DNA from: a virus
IMG/VR virus record: IMGVR_UViG_3300018476_000019
Span: 1-43,577 of that record
Length of the DNA: 43,577 nt
Reading direction: 5' to 3' (one strand)
Made by a program: the position numbers and the translations under genes
The notes under the pieces: generated by a model
What the model was told of the DNA's origin: nothing
The model's database searches: none
The model's input: the letters and a program-made list of their open reading frames with translations, nothing else
In this document: piece by piece, positions 14,268 through 24,896 of the stretch
Layout: the number at the start of each line of letters is the position of its first letter
Position numbering within the stretch: position 1 is the first letter of the stretch

Positions 14268-15175
14268 GCGGCTCGCGCGATCCGACACGAAGTCAGGGCT
14301 TGCGCAGCCAAGGGCGCGGCATGGTCACTCGAAAGGTGATCGAGCTTCATCGCGGCTTGCGTCAAGCTGTGCTCGACTATGATGTTGCAGGTCTGCGTGA
14401 GCGCGAACCGGCGATGACGTTCATCAACTGGGGCGAGGCATCGTCGCATCATCTGCAGCGCACGTCGTCGGTGATACAGGCGACCGTTGACACCGCGCTG
14501 CTCAATCCTCCCGACTGGCTCGGCGGATTGATCGAGCGCGCTGTGCAGAAGGGCGTCGATCAGGCGGCGCAGGAGTTGAAGGCGTCGCTCGATCACCTCA
14601 ACATCGATGACGCGCTCGCTGTGCATTCGTTCGCCGTCATGAGCGAGGTGACCGGCATCGCGAATGAAACGATCCGCCGCACGTTGCGCCACGTGAGCGA
14701 TGCAGTGGAGCGCAAGACGTCGCCGGAGATATTGATGCGCGATCTGCGCATCGTGCTGGAGAAGATCACGAAGTTCAGGCTGAACATGCTGGTGAACACC
14801 GCAGTGGTCCGCGCGGTGAACGCTGGCAAGATCGTTGCCTACAAGGATCAGGGCATTCGGCAGGTCGGCGTCACGCCGGAGTGGATGCCGGTGCCGCACA
14901 TGCACGACGCGAAGAAGAAGACGAAGAAGGCGACGACGAAGAAGAAGAAGGGGAAGGTGGTCGCGGTCTGGAGTCCTGATCCATTGCTGGTCAACGTGCT
15001 GACGTCGGGCGACGACCGCGTGTGCGACGACTGCAACGATCTTGCCGAAGACGGACCATACGACATCGACACCGCGCAGGAATTGATACCGAGTCATCCG
15101 AATTGCAGATGCGCGTTCGTGCCGTTCGATGATAAGCGCTACGCTCCAGTCGAAGAACAGGATGAGGAGTGGTGA
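14264..15175 (+). CDS. MuF-type head morphogenesis protein
   Basis: About 303 residues from the GTG at 14264 (GTGA overlap); an ATG at 14246 is an equally possible start, and the ATG at 14322 a third. The C-terminal half carries the Phage_Mu_F signature: NTAVVRAVNAGKIVAYKDQG, then WSPDPLLVNVLTSGDDRVCDDCNDLAEDGPY ... IPSHPNCRCAFVPF, in which two CxxC/CxC-like pairs and a histidine may bind zinc. A Lys-rich insert (KKKTKKATTKKKKGK) sits in the middle. MuF proteins are minor capsid proteins attached to the portal and needed for head assembly and DNA delivery. A second protein (34125-34748) shares the same Cys/His motif. Confidence 0.88.
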   Translation: MSGSRDPTRSQGLRSQGRGMVTRKVIELHRGLRQAVLDYDVAGLREREPAMTFINWGEASSHHLQRTSSVIQATVDTALLNPPDWLGGLIERAVQKGVDQAAQELKASLDHLNIDDALAVHSFAVMSEVTGIANETIRRTLRHVSDAVERKTSPEILMRDLRIVLEKITKFRLNMLVNTAVVRAVNAGKIVAYKDQGIRQVGVTPEWMPVPHMHDAKKKTKKATTKKKKGKVVAVWSPDPLLVNVLTSGDDRVCDDCNDLAEDGPYDIDTAQELIPSHPNCRCAFVPFDDKRYAPVEEQDEEW

Positions 15176-15178
15176 AGC

Positions 15179-15370
15179 GTGAACTTGCAGCGGGGCTATC
15201 TTCCTGACGGCAAAGATCGGCAGCATCCTGTTCGTGATCCCGATGATCGCGAGCAGCCGATGCAGCCTGCGCTGTGGGTGAGTCCGCACTCGCTGACATG
15301 GTATCAACTCTCCGGCGTGCGCGTCGTGCCTCCGGCAACAGTGATACCGGAAGAACCGGATAATGGCTGA
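15179..15370 (+). CDS. Small hypothetical protein
   Basis: A 63-residue protein starting at GTG three bases after the MuF stop, with GAGGAG upstream inside the MuF gene. The sequence [23 protein letters not shown] is hydrophilic. It includes [22 protein letters not shown], a short segment that could form beta strands. It overlaps the start of the collagen-like gene by eight bases, so coupling is likely. No family recognised. Confidence 0.6.
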   Translation: MNLQRGYLPDGKDRQHPVRDPDDREQPMQPALWVSPHSLTWYQLSGVRVVPPATVIPEEPDNG

Positions 15371-18300
15371 TGGCAACTCACGTGCGAAGATGCGTGGCTT
15401 CGTGGTTCAGGATGCTGGAGCACAGCTTCCATCGGAGTCGCCTGCCGATCCGCACGTCTGGCTGATCAATCGACTTCACCGTGATGAGCACGGTGATCCT
15501 GTTCAGGAAGGCATCTTCGCCAACTACAACGATGACATCGTCATCGAGCAGGATGCAAACACTCTCGTTGGCCGAACCTCCCCGGCGAGAGGACCCGCTG
15601 AGCGCATCGTCGTCGCGTCCCCCCTGACGCTGCGCGATGGTGTGCTCAGCGGCACGCCCGGCGGAGAGCAGGGACCGCAAGGTCCGATGGGTCCGCAGGG
15701 TCCGCAGGGTGCGCAAGGTCCGAAGGGAGAGAAGGGCGACAAGGGCGACACTGGCGCGCCGGGCGCGCACGGATCGCCGGGACCAACAGGCCCGCAAGGT
15801 CCGCGTGGTTATCAAGGACCGCGCGGTGAGAAGGGCGCGGACTCAACGGTGCCGGGTCCTCCGGGTCCGCAAGGCGAGCGCGGCATCCAAGGCGATGAAG
15901 GCGCACCGGGTGCAGACTCGACTGTACCGGGACCGCCCGGCGCAACAGGTCCGCAAGGTCCGCAAGGCCCGCAAGGTTCTGCAGGTCCTGCATCAACGGT
16001 GCCCGGTCCCGCTGGCGCTGAAGGTCCGCAAGGTCCGATAGGTCCTGCAGGTCCGACAGGTGCAGACTCAACTGTGCCCGGCCCGCCCGGCGCGACTGGT
16101 CCTGCAGGTGAGCAAGGACCGCAAGGTGTCGCTGGTGCAGACTCGACAGTGCCGGGTCCTGTTGGTCCCGCTGGTGTCGCTGGTCCGATGGGACCGCAGG
16201 GCGAGCAAGGACCGGCGGGGCCGCAAGGCCTGACTGGAGAGAAGGGCGACACTGGCGACGCATCGACAGTGCCCGGTCCTGCCGGACCGCAAGGCGTCGA
16301 AGGTCCTGCAGGTGCGAAGGGCGATCAAGGTGTAGCAGGCGCACAAGGTGCGCAAGGCATTCAGGGTGTGCCGGGCGAAGTCGGCGCACAAGGCCCGCAG
16401 GGTCCGGTCGGTCCGGCCAGTACGGTGCCGGGTCCTGCGGGTCCGAAGGGTGATGCAGGCGCGCAAGGTCCTGCAGGTGTCGAGGGTGCTGTCGGTCCCG
16501 CTGGTCCGCAAGGTGTCGCTGGCGCTGACTCGATTGTGCCGGGACCTGAAGGCCCGCAAGGAGTCGCTGGTCCCGCTGGTCCGCAAGGCGCGAAGGGTGA
16601 TGCGGGAGTCGCTGGTCCTGCAGGCCCGCAAGGTTTGCCGGGTGACGTCGGCGCGCAAGGTCCGCAAGGAGTCGCAGGTGTCGATGGCGCTGATGGTGCC
16701 GACTCGACAGTGCCCGGCCCGCAAGGTCCCGCTGGTGCGCAAGGTGTGCAAGGCGTCGCTGGTCCTGTTGGTCCCGTTGGTCCTGCAGGTCCGCAAGGTA
16801 TTCAAGGCGAGCCCGGCGTCGGTGAAGTTGATGAAGCTCCGCTCGATGGGAAGATTTACGGACGCGTCATGGCGACGTGGACCGAAGTCATCCACACGGG
16901 TGAAGGCGGCGGCGGCGAGCAAGGTCCAATCGGTCCCGCTGGTCCTGCTGGACCTGCTGGCCCGGCTGGTGCTGATGGCGTTGATGGTGTCGATGGCGCA
17001 CCGGGTGCGCAAGGACCACAAGGCGCGCAAGGTCCTGCAGGCGCGAACGGCATCGACGGAGTCGATGGTGATGACGGCGCGATAGGTCCGCAAGGTCCGG
17101 CTGGTCCGAAGGGCGACGCAGGCGCGAACGGAGTCGATGGTCGCGACGGTGTCGATGGCGTTGACGGCGCACCGGGTCCGCAAGGTGTGCAGGGACCGAA
17201 GGGCGATCCGGGCGCGAGCGTCACGGGTCCTGTCGGTCCGCAGGGTCCGCAAGGTCTGCCCGGCGAGCAAGGCTTGCAAGGCGTGCCGGGTGCCGACGGT
17301 GCCGATGGCACGAACGGAATTGATGGCGCACCGGGAGAGATGGGACCGCCCGGCCCGATGGGCGCGAACGGTCCGCGCGGTCCGCAGGGTCCTGAAGGCA
17401 TCGCTGGCGTCGATGGCTCACCGGGAGAGACGGGAGCGCAGGGACCGCAGGGCGAGCAGGGCATTCCCGGCGCTCCGGGCGTCGCTGGTGCAGACTCCAC
17501 GGTGCCGGGACCGCAGGGGCCGAAGGGCGATCAAGGACAGCAGGGCGCGCCCGGCGCTGACGGTGCGCCCGGTCCGCAAGGTGTCGCGGGTCCTGCAGGT
17601 GCCGACGGCACGAACGGAGTCGATGGCGCGCAGGGTCCGCCCGGCGCTGATGGTGCCGACGGTGTCGATGGGCTCGAAGGTCCGCGCGGACCGCAAGGCA
17701 TCCAAGGCCCGCCCGGCATGGCGGGATCGCAGGGCGCGCAAGGTGTGCAAGGTCCTGAAGGTCCTCCCGGTCCCGAAGGCGCTGCATCGACGGTGCCGGG
17801 TCCTGCAGGTCCTGCGGGTCCGCAAGGTCCCGTTGGTGATCGAGGACCGCAAGGCATTCAGGGAATGCCCGGCGCTATCGGTCCGCAAGGTGAGCGAGGC
17901 GAACAGGGCGAACAGGGCGAGCAAGGCGTTCCCGGTGACATCGGGCCGCAGGGCGAATCGGGATCGCAAGGAGAACAGGGACTCACGGGTCCGGCTGGTC
18001 CGATAGGTCCGCAAGGCGAGATCGGACCGCAGGGACCGCAAGGTGCGATGGGTCAACCCGGCGAGGTGCAAGAGGCACCTATCGACGGGAGAGTCTACGG
18101 GCGCATCAACGCGACGTGGCAGGAGGTCATCCACGGCGAAGGCGGTGGAGGTGGCAGTGCACGTGTCACGATCTCCGATACAGTGCCGACGACGGCTGTG
18201 CACGGTGACCTGTGGTGGCAGTCATCGTCGGGCACGATGTTCATCTACTTCGATGATGGCACCAGTGCTGCGTGGATCGTCGAAGCGCAGTGGCCAGTCA

Positions 18301-19178
18301 TCGCGAGTGATGCGCCGCCGCAAGGTGCGCGCGATAACACGTTGTGGTTCGACACGCGCACGTGCGTGCTCTTCATTCGACTGAACGATGGCACGTCATC
18401 GCAGTGGGTGCAGATCGGATCGAGCGGTGGTGGTGATGGCACGCAAGGTCCGCCCGGACCGCAAGGTGAGCCGGGACCAATCGGACCGGCGGGACCGGCT
18501 GGTCCTGCGGGTGCTGATGGTGCTGATGGTAGCGACGGCATTGATGGCGCTGATGGTGCTCAAGGTCCAGTAGGTCCGCAAGGTCCCGCAGGTCCTGCAG
18601 GCAGCGGCGAAGGTGGAGCAAGAGTCACAACGGCGGATGCGCCGCCGCTCGATCCCGTCGATGGCGATCTCTGGTACGACACGCGCGTCGGTCAGTTGTT
18701 CGTCTACTACGTCGAGGACGATGAGTCGTCTGCGCAATGGGTGATCTCGAATGTCGGCAACGAAGGACCGAAGGGCGACACTGGAGACGCGGGCGCTCCG
18801 GGCGCAGCGGGTCCTGTTGGACCTGAAGGCCCGCAGGGTATTGCTGGACCGGCTGGTGCTGCAGGCGTTGACGGAGTTGACGGTGCTGACGGGGCTGCGG
18901 GTCAACAAGGTCCAGCGGGACCGGCTGGTGCGGACGGTGCACAAGGACCGCCAACCTACGCGCTGATCAGCGACACCGCGCCAATCGATCCACCGGATGG
19001 TTCTTTCTGGTGGAAGTCATCAACCGGCGTGCTGTACGTTCGCTATCGTGATGGGGACAGTGCCGCGTGGATTCAGGCAGTCGCATCACCGACATCAGAG
19101 ATCGCAGCGCTCACCGCTGCATTGAAGTCAGCGCTTGAACGCATCGAAGTGTTAGAGGCGAAGCTCAATGGGTCTTAA
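15363..19178 (+). CDS. Giant collagen-like fibre protein
   Basis: A 1271-residue protein. Residues 1-95 are a non-repetitive head, probably the virion anchor. Residues 96-485, 519-899 and shorter tracts near 1025-1080 and 1132-1195 are Gly-X-Y repeats rich in GPQ, GPA, GAD and GVD, expected to form trimeric collagen triple helices. Eleven (S)TVPGP segments break the triplet phase and may act as hinges. A module EAPxDGxxYGR...ATWxEVIH occurs twice (about 489 and 902). Four WW/WF-x-DG modules lie in the last 360 residues ([60 protein letters not shown]). The C-terminus, [22 protein letters not shown], is a coiled coil that could nucleate trimers. Collagen-like tracts are known in phage tail fibres; this one is unusually long. 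Host-receptor contact is inferred. Confidence 0.9.
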   Translation: MADGNSRAKMRGFVVQDAGAQLPSESPADPHVWLINRLHRDEHGDPVQEGIFANYNDDIVIEQDANTLVGRTSPARGPAERIVVASPLTLRDGVLSGTPGGEQGPQGPMGPQGPQGAQGPKGEKGDKGDTGAPGAHGSPGPTGPQGPRGYQGPRGEKGADSTVPGPPGPQGERGIQGDEGAPGADSTVPGPPGATGPQGPQGPQGSAGPASTVPGPAGAEGPQGPIGPAGPTGADSTVPGPPGATGPAGEQGPQGVAGADSTVPGPVGPAGVAGPMGPQGEQGPAGPQGLTGEKGDTGDASTVPGPAGPQGVEGPAGAKGDQGVAGAQGAQGIQGVPGEVGAQGPQGPVGPASTVPGPAGPKGDAGAQGPAGVEGAVGPAGPQGVAGADSIVPGPEGPQGVAGPAGPQGAKGDAGVAGPAGPQGLPGDVGAQGPQGVAGVDGADGADSTVPGPQGPAGAQGVQGVAGPVGPVGPAGPQGIQGEPGVGEVDEAPLDGKIYGRVMATWTEVIHTGEGGGGEQGPIGPAGPAGPAGPAGADGVDGVDGAPGAQGPQGAQGPAGANGIDGVDGDDGAIGPQGPAGPKGDAGANGVDGRDGVDGVDGAPGPQGVQGPKGDPGASVTGPVGPQGPQGLPGEQGLQGVPGADGADGTNGIDGAPGEMGPPGPMGANGPRGPQGPEGIAGVDGSPGETGAQGPQGEQGIPGAPGVAGADSTVPGPQGPKGDQGQQGAPGADGAPGPQGVAGPAGADGTNGVDGAQGPPGADGADGVDGLEGPRGPQGIQGPPGMAGSQGAQGVQGPEGPPGPEGAASTVPGPAGPAGPQGPVGDRGPQGIQGMPGAIGPQGERGEQGEQGEQGVPGDIGPQGESGSQGEQGLTGPAGPIGPQGEIGPQGPQGAMGQPGEVQEAPIDGRVYGRINATWQEVIHGEGGGGGSARVTISDTVPTTAVHGDLWWQSSSGTMFIYFDDGTSAAWIVEAQWPVIASDAPPQGARDNTLWFDTRTCVLFIRLNDGTSSQWVQIGSSGGGDGTQGPPGPQGEPGPIGPAGPAGPAGADGADGSDGIDGADGAQGPVGPQGPAGPAGSGEGGARVTTADAPPLDPVDGDLWYDTRVGQLFVYYVEDDESSAQWVISNVGNEGPKGDTGDAGAPGAAGPVGPEGPQGIAGPAGAAGVDGVDGADGAAGQQGPAGPAGADGAQGPPTYALISDTAPIDPPDGSFWWKSSTGVLYVRYRDGDSAAWIQAVASPTSEIAALTAALKSALERIEVLEAKLNGS

Positions 19179-21813
19179 CTTTCCATCATCACCACTCGTC
19201 GGAGAGGTTTATCCGAACCCCGCAACGCCCGGCGTGCCGCAGTACATGTGGGACGGTGAGGTGTGGGGCTCTTCGCTCGGCGGCGTAAACCCCGCGCTGT
19301 TCGTGCAGAAGAGCGGCGACGTGATGAGCGGCGATCTCGTGATTGGGAAGAACGCGCCGCAACTTGTTCTCGACCGACTCGACACCACGACGAACGCGTC
19401 ACTGGTCGGCAAGACCGCAGGCGTTGTGCGCTGGTCGATCAGCATGGAGGACATTCTCGAAGTCCTCTTCCATGATGGCAGCGTCGCGTCGCCGATCCTC
19501 ACTGGCCAGTATGCCGACGGCAGAGCGAAGGCGTCGGTGCCTCAGCTTGATGTCGCACGCAGAGCAAGCGTTGCCGATCTCGCGATCAAGGGTCCGACGC
19601 CGCGCGTTGATATCTACAGGAACGGCGAGACCGTCGATCAACTACGCTGGTCGCTGCGATCCGTCGATCCGGAGAGTAGCGGCACGAACACCGGATCGAA
19701 CCTCTTGCTCGAACGCCGCGCCGACGACGGCGGACTTCTCGGCTACGCGTTCGAGGTTGATCGCGCGACTGGTCGCTTGGACACGCGAGCGATCAGCACG
19801 AAGGGCGACGTCACGATCACGCGCGACAACGACACCGGCTTCCTGTTCTTCGGCAATGTCGTCGGCGATGCGTATCTCGGATTCTCCGGCACGAGCTTCT
19901 CTCTCTACGGTGGGCCGCTCTATCTCAACGAAGGTCTGACCGTTGACGGTGATCTGCGAATTCAAACCGACGGCGACGTCACGTTGCTGCGCGATCCATC
20001 GCAGCCGCTGCACGCGGTGACGAAGCAGTACGTCGATGCAATCGAGTTGCTGCCCGGCCCGACTGGTCCCGCAGGCGCGGACGGTCTCGATGGCGCACCG
20101 GGAGCGACAGGACCGGAAGGCCCGAAGGGTGACACTGGCGACATCGGCCCGGCTGGTGCTGATGGTGTCGCAGGCGCGCAAGGTCCCGCAGGCGCAGATG
20201 GCGCACCGGGAGCAACGGGACCTGCAGGTGCGGACAGCGTGGTGCCGGGACCGACCGGACCGCAGGGACCGCAGGGTGAAGTCGGACCGCAAGGACCGGC
20301 AGGCGTCGCCGATACTTCAGCGCTCGTGCTCAAGAGCGGTGACGTGATGACCGGCAATCTATCGGTGCCGAGTCTCACGCTGGGCTCGACGTCGATCACC
20401 GAGAGCTTCACGGAGTGGGGCTCGACCGCTGTCGTGACGCCGGTCTACTTCGACTATCATTCGAGCGGACCGAGTGGCGCAGACTACGACGTGCGCATCA
20501 GCTACAGCGGCGGCACTGCTGTATCAGCGCAAGGCACGATGCAGGTCGAGGCCGCGCAATCGATCTTCACTGGCTACCTGAGAGCAAACGGCGGAGTGCA
20601 TGCGTGGCCGCTTTGCGTGAAGGGTGGACCGGACATCAACATCGGCTTCCTCGACGGCGGCAGCGGCACTGCGCTGTTCGGCAACATCAACGATGCAGGA
20701 TCGTCGTGGACACCGATCAGCATTCCCGGCGCGCTGATTCTCTCCAATACGCTGACCACCTACGGCTACACGACCAACAGCGGGCAGACGTGCAACGGCG
20801 GGATGCTCATCAACGGCGACATCACCTCGCATCGCGGCGACACGACCGGCTACTACTTCCCCGGCAATTCCGGTGCGCGCTACTATGGCTTCGATGGCGG
20901 CTCGATGATCGTGAACGGCGCTGGCGCTCCGTTCCGCTACGTCGGCTCTGGGTCGTTCGACGCGGGACTCACTGCCGGTGGCTCGATCAGCACTGCGGCG
21001 AACTTCCATCTCAACAGCGGCAACGGCATCTACTTCGAGCAGGGCAACACCGTCCGACTCTATTGGGACGGCACCAACCTTGTCAGCAGCTACAACGGAT
21101 TCTATTCGGTTGGCGCGCTCGGTTGCAGCGGTAACGTCAACTGCGGAGGCACGAGCTATTCGACGTGGGGCTTCTGGACGCACAGTTGCAGTGGCGCTGG
21201 TCAGCCGTACATCGCGAGCATCGCTGGCGGCAATCCTGCGTGGGGCAACATCTATCTGCAGGGACTGCACTACGGCGGCAACTGGGCGGGCTTCAACATC
21301 GACAACGGCGGACAGGGCACGTTCTCGCTGCGCGGTGGTGGTGTTTGCTACAAGAGCGGCGGCTTCATGTACTGGGACGGCTACTCCGACGCGCGCATCA
21401 AGGATGTGCTCGGCGAGTACAAGCAGGGACTCGAAGCTGTCTGCGCGCTCGAACCCGTGAGCTACGTCTACAAGGGCAACGACACGTTCGCGCCAGCATC
21501 GCACTTCAGCGACACCGTGACGGCGAAGGCCGAGTATCCGGCGAACCGCGCGGAGATCGAGGCGCTGCCGCTCATTGCTCCATTCGAGAATTCACCGAAC
21601 GCGTTCGTCGCGCGCGAGCGCACGGTCTACGTCGGGCTCGTTGCGCAGCAAGCCGAGAAGTCGATGCCGGAATTGTTCAGACGCGAGAAGGGATACATCG
21701 ACGGCATCGAGGTCGATGATCTGCGCAGCGTCAACTACACTGCACTGACGTTCGCGATGATCAACGCATTCAAAGAACTGAAGGCACGCGTCGAAGCGCT
21801 GGAGGCTGCTTAA
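19168..21813 (+). CDS. Tail fibre with collagen patch and S74 intramolecular chaperone
   Basis: An 881-residue protein starting 11 bp before the stop of the collagen-like gene. Residues 1-36 are the module [15 protein letters not shown]...MWDGEVW. Residues 45-290 contain two units of the LDRxDT...VVRWSIS type, ending in [16 protein letters not shown]. Residues about 295-378 are Gly-X-Y repeats. Residues 380-735 are a Gly/Ser/Asn-rich beta region, probably the receptor-binding shaft. From residue 740 comes a Peptidase_S74 (endosialidase-type) chaperone: SDARIK with S740 and K745 as the likely autocleavage pair, then [17 protein letters not shown] and a terminal coiled coil [14 protein letters not shown]. 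The chaperone trimerises the fibre and then normally cuts itself off, leaving a mature fibre ending near 739. Confidence 0.92.
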   Translation: MGLNFPSSPLVGEVYPNPATPGVPQYMWDGEVWGSSLGGVNPALFVQKSGDVMSGDLVIGKNAPQLVLDRLDTTTNASLVGKTAGVVRWSISMEDILEVLFHDGSVASPILTGQYADGRAKASVPQLDVARRASVADLAIKGPTPRVDIYRNGETVDQLRWSLRSVDPESSGTNTGSNLLLERRADDGGLLGYAFEVDRATGRLDTRAISTKGDVTITRDNDTGFLFFGNVVGDAYLGFSGTSFSLYGGPLYLNEGLTVDGDLRIQTDGDVTLLRDPSQPLHAVTKQYVDAIELLPGPTGPAGADGLDGAPGATGPEGPKGDTGDIGPAGADGVAGAQGPAGADGAPGATGPAGADSVVPGPTGPQGPQGEVGPQGPAGVADTSALVLKSGDVMTGNLSVPSLTLGSTSITESFTEWGSTAVVTPVYFDYHSSGPSGADYDVRISYSGGTAVSAQGTMQVEAAQSIFTGYLRANGGVHAWPLCVKGGPDINIGFLDGGSGTALFGNINDAGSSWTPISIPGALILSNTLTTYGYTTNSGQTCNGGMLINGDITSHRGDTTGYYFPGNSGARYYGFDGGSMIVNGAGAPFRYVGSGSFDAGLTAGGSISTAANFHLNSGNGIYFEQGNTVRLYWDGTNLVSSYNGFYSVGALGCSGNVNCGGTSYSTWGFWTHSCSGAGQPYIASIAGGNPAWGNIYLQGLHYGGNWAGFNIDNGGQGTFSLRGGGVCYKSGGFMYWDGYSDARIKDVLGEYKQGLEAVCALEPVSYVYKGNDTFAPASHFSDTVTAKAEYPANRAEIEALPLIAPFENSPNAFVARERTVYVGLVAQQAEKSMPELFRREKGYIDGIEVDDLRSVNYTALTFAMINAFKELKARVEALEAA

Positions 21814-21815
21814 CA

Positions 21816-24800
21816 ATGGCAATGAATTTCCCCGACGCGCCGACGAGCGGCGACATCTACGGACCCTATCAATGGGACGGCGAGAAGTGGGTGACCATCG
21901 GCACTGGTGATGGCGGCGAAGGCGGCGGCGGTCTCGATCAGGCAACCGCCGATCTGCGCTACGTCAACATCGCTGGCGACGCGATGGCTGGATTCCTCGC
22001 GCTGCACGCCGATCCGACCGATCCGTTGCACGCGGTGACGAAGCAATACGCTGACGCGCTGAGCGGCGGTGGCGGCGGTGGTGCGTATCTCCCGCTGAGC
22101 GGCGGCACACTCACTGGCAAGCTCAATCTTCCGGAGAATATCCCCGACGACTACATGCCGTCGCTGGCGTTCGGCCCGGAGAGAAACACCGGCCTGATCT
22201 TCGCAGCGGTCGATGACATCCCTGCGTATCAGGGACTGATGGTGATGCTCGACGGCCAGTTGAAGGCGTCGTTCTTCACCAACGGACCGACGTCTTTCTA
22301 CGGTCAACTGCAGTTGCCGCGCGATGCGATCACCGCGCCGCCCTACACGTTCTCTGCGATGTACGGCTCCGGCCTGTACGGATCAGAACCCGTCGAGGGC
22401 GAAGAGATCATCGGCATCTCGATCAAGACCGTCAGCAGGTTCGCGGTCTCGGAGACTGGCATCACCACGACAGTGCCGGTCACATTGCCTGCCGATCCGA
22501 CGGCGGCGCTGCATGCGGCGACGAAGGCTTACGTGGACTCCGTCGCGGGCGGCGGCGGCGGAGCAACCGGCGATTATCTTCCGCTCGCAGGCGGCACGCT
22601 GACCGGCGCTCTTGTCATCTCAACGAGCTATGCATCTCTTTATCTGGACAAGAACGGAATCGATCAGAGCGCCGTTCTTATTGGAATGCACGAGAACAAC
22701 TATCGATGGACTATGCATCTGGGAGACGAGGCTCCCGACAGTTCTGATAGCGGGAGCAACTTCAGGCTTGAGCGCCACACTGCCAATGGCGCGGCCACGG
22801 TTCTTACCTTTGATCGTGCTTCAGGACTCGGCACTGTCGCAGGCGATCCGACTGCTCTGCTCGGCGTCGCGACGAAGCAATACGTTGATGCCCTCGCAAT
22901 GGCTGGCGGCTCGTTCGTCGATGCGCCAAGCGACGGGCAACAGTACGCGAGGCAGGATGCGAACTGGGCTGTCGTCGCGGGCGGCGGTGGCGGTGGCGAT
23001 TATCTCCCGCTGACTGGCGGCACGCTGACTGGCGATCTCTCTGCGCCCGGCTATCTGCTCGGACTCAACAAGTTCGCGATGGTGGACACTGCGGCCAATC
23101 GCGTGACGGTGTGGGGCACTAACACCGTCAAGGAGACGCTGCGGCTCGGCGTTTCTGCCAACGAATACTTCGCCGACTCCCATAGCTTCAAAGGCAGCGA
23201 TGGGATGTCCACGATCTTCATCGCCAGCAAGACTTCTGGGGTGGCGTACTACAAGCCGGTCTCGTTGCAGGCCGATCCTCAACAGCCACTTCATGCCGCG
23301 ACCAAGCAATACGTTGATGCGCAGGTTGCTGCGGGTGGCGGCGGCGCGACCGGAGACTATCTTCCGCTGAGCGGCGGCGAGATCACTGGCGATCTCGCGA
23401 TCTCGAAGATCGATCCGGTGCTGGTGCTCGAACGTCCCGACACGCTGTCGAGCGCCCAGATCATCAGCAAGGTGAGCGGCGTCGATTACTGGACGATGAC
23501 GCTTGGCATCATTGGCGACAACGATTTCAGTCTTTATCGCAGCTTCAGCGGGAGCACGAATCCTGCTTTCTCCATTGAGCACGACACTGGCATCTTCAAT
23601 ATCTATTCGAGGCTCGAAGCGCGGGCCGACATCAATACTCCGAACCTGACGGTCATGTTCGATGCAACGCTTGGCCGCGATCCGACATTGCCGCTTCACG
23701 CCGCGACGAAGCAGTACGTTGACGCCGTCGCTGGCGGCGGAGGTGGTGGTGAAGGTGGCGCATACCTGCCACTGATCGGCGGCACGCTGACTGGCGATCT
23801 CACAATCGCGACAGCGTCACCAACGCTGACGCTTGATCGCGCAGACCATTCGACCAACAACATGATCGAGGCCAAGCGAGGCGGCGTGCCGGAGTGGCGC
23901 GTCGTGCTTGGCGACAACATCAACTACGACTTCTACATCGAGAAGTTCGACTCCGACGGCGTCAGCGGCGGCAAGGTCTTTCACATCGAGTCTGCCGCTG
24001 GCTGGGTCACGCTGACCACAGTGCTGCAAGCGCAGGCTGGAATCCAAGCGACGAACCTGAGTGTGAGCGAAGGCGTGTGGCTCGCGCGCGATCCGACGCA
24101 GCCGCTTGAAGCAGCGACCAAGCAGTACGTCGATCTGGTCGCGTCCGGTGGAGGTGGCGGCGCGTATCTCCCGATCACTGGCGGCACCGTCACTGGCAAC
24201 CTGCGCGTTGAAGCGCCTTCGGGAAGTCCGGCGGCTTACCTGATTGCGACGCAAGCCCAGATTCAGAACCGCCTTCAGATCACCGGAGCGGCAGACGAAT
24301 CCGCTGGCGGCTATTTGGAATTGGGCAAATGGGCGAACGGTCTGGTTGCTCGCGTCTACGGCTCATACCAAGGCGAGCCGGTGTGGGACATCACGCTCGG
24401 CAATGAAAGCCCGATGGGACTCCCTGAAGAGAACTGGAAGGGCAACGACTTCGAGATCGCGAGCTACGACAACTTTGGTCGCAACCGCGATATCAACTTC
24501 AAGATTGATCGCTACACCGGCAAGGCCACTGTTCACAGCGATCCTGTCGAGCCGCTTGGTATCGCGACGAAGAACTACGTCGATGCGCGGTTCGGCATGA
24601 TCCACGTTGATGACGTGATGCCAACCAACGTGCAAGAGCACGTGCTGTGGTGGGACACGGTAGAGGGCCAGCTTTATATCAGGATGGTCGATGCCGACTA
24701 TTCCGTGCAGTGGGTGCAGGCGGTCCCCGATCCCTACTACATGCTGAAGACGACCGGCGGATCGATGACTGGTCCGATGCTCCTCGCTGCCGATCCGACG

Positions 24801-24896
24801 CAGCCGCTAGAAGCTGCGACGAAGCAGTACGTTGACGGGGCGCTTTCGCCGCTCGCCGATCTCGAAGCTCGCATCAGAAAGCTGGAGCAAGCATGA
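21816..24896 (+). CDS. Repeat-built tail fibre protein
   Basis: A 1026-residue protein starting two bases after the previous stop, with GGAGG upstream. It begins with the shared module MAMNFPDAPTSGDIY...WDGEKW. It is then built from about six repeats, each a beta unit (LxLDRxD...GVxxWxxxLGD) followed by DPTxPLHAATKQYVDA, a Gly-rich hinge and YLPLxGGTLTGDL; eight copies of the DPTxPL...TKQYVD element are visible. A VDAPSDGQQYARQDANW module is near residue 368 and a WW-DG-like module (VLWWDTVEGQLYIR) near 945. The C-terminus, LADLEARIRKLEQA, is a trimerising coil. There is no S74 chaperone. Codon use at 22610-22830 is T-richer than the rest, hinting at a recently exchanged repeat. Confidence 0.9.
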   Translation: MAMNFPDAPTSGDIYGPYQWDGEKWVTIGTGDGGEGGGGLDQATADLRYVNIAGDAMAGFLALHADPTDPLHAVTKQYADALSGGGGGGAYLPLSGGTLTGKLNLPENIPDDYMPSLAFGPERNTGLIFAAVDDIPAYQGLMVMLDGQLKASFFTNGPTSFYGQLQLPRDAITAPPYTFSAMYGSGLYGSEPVEGEEIIGISIKTVSRFAVSETGITTTVPVTLPADPTAALHAATKAYVDSVAGGGGGATGDYLPLAGGTLTGALVISTSYASLYLDKNGIDQSAVLIGMHENNYRWTMHLGDEAPDSSDSGSNFRLERHTANGAATVLTFDRASGLGTVAGDPTALLGVATKQYVDALAMAGGSFVDAPSDGQQYARQDANWAVVAGGGGGGDYLPLTGGTLTGDLSAPGYLLGLNKFAMVDTAANRVTVWGTNTVKETLRLGVSANEYFADSHSFKGSDGMSTIFIASKTSGVAYYKPVSLQADPQQPLHAATKQYVDAQVAAGGGGATGDYLPLSGGEITGDLAISKIDPVLVLERPDTLSSAQIISKVSGVDYWTMTLGIIGDNDFSLYRSFSGSTNPAFSIEHDTGIFNIYSRLEARADINTPNLTVMFDATLGRDPTLPLHAATKQYVDAVAGGGGGGEGGAYLPLIGGTLTGDLTIATASPTLTLDRADHSTNNMIEAKRGGVPEWRVVLGDNINYDFYIEKFDSDGVSGGKVFHIESAAGWVTLTTVLQAQAGIQATNLSVSEGVWLARDPTQPLEAATKQYVDLVASGGGGGAYLPITGGTVTGNLRVEAPSGSPAAYLIATQAQIQNRLQITGAADESAGGYLELGKWANGLVARVYGSYQGEPVWDITLGNESPMGLPEENWKGNDFEIASYDNFGRNRDINFKIDRYTGKATVHSDPVEPLGIATKNYVDARFGMIHVDDVMPTNVQEHVLWWDTVEGQLYIRMVDADYSVQWVQAVPDPYYMLKTTGGSMTGPMLLAADPTQPLEAATKQYVDGALSPLADLEARIRKLEQA

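Noticed and set aside
16068-17279. Long minus-strand frames (up to 403 codons) opposite the collagen-like gene
   Set aside because: They are the complement of Gly-X-Y repeats (Thr/Arg/Leu-rich or Pro/Gly-rich products), lack ribosome binding sites, and are mirror artefacts of low-complexity coding DNA.
15650-18060. CRISPR-like or tandem-repeat array
   Set aside because: The repetition is in-frame Gly-X-Y coding sequence with a 9-base rhythm and no uniform repeats with unique spacers.
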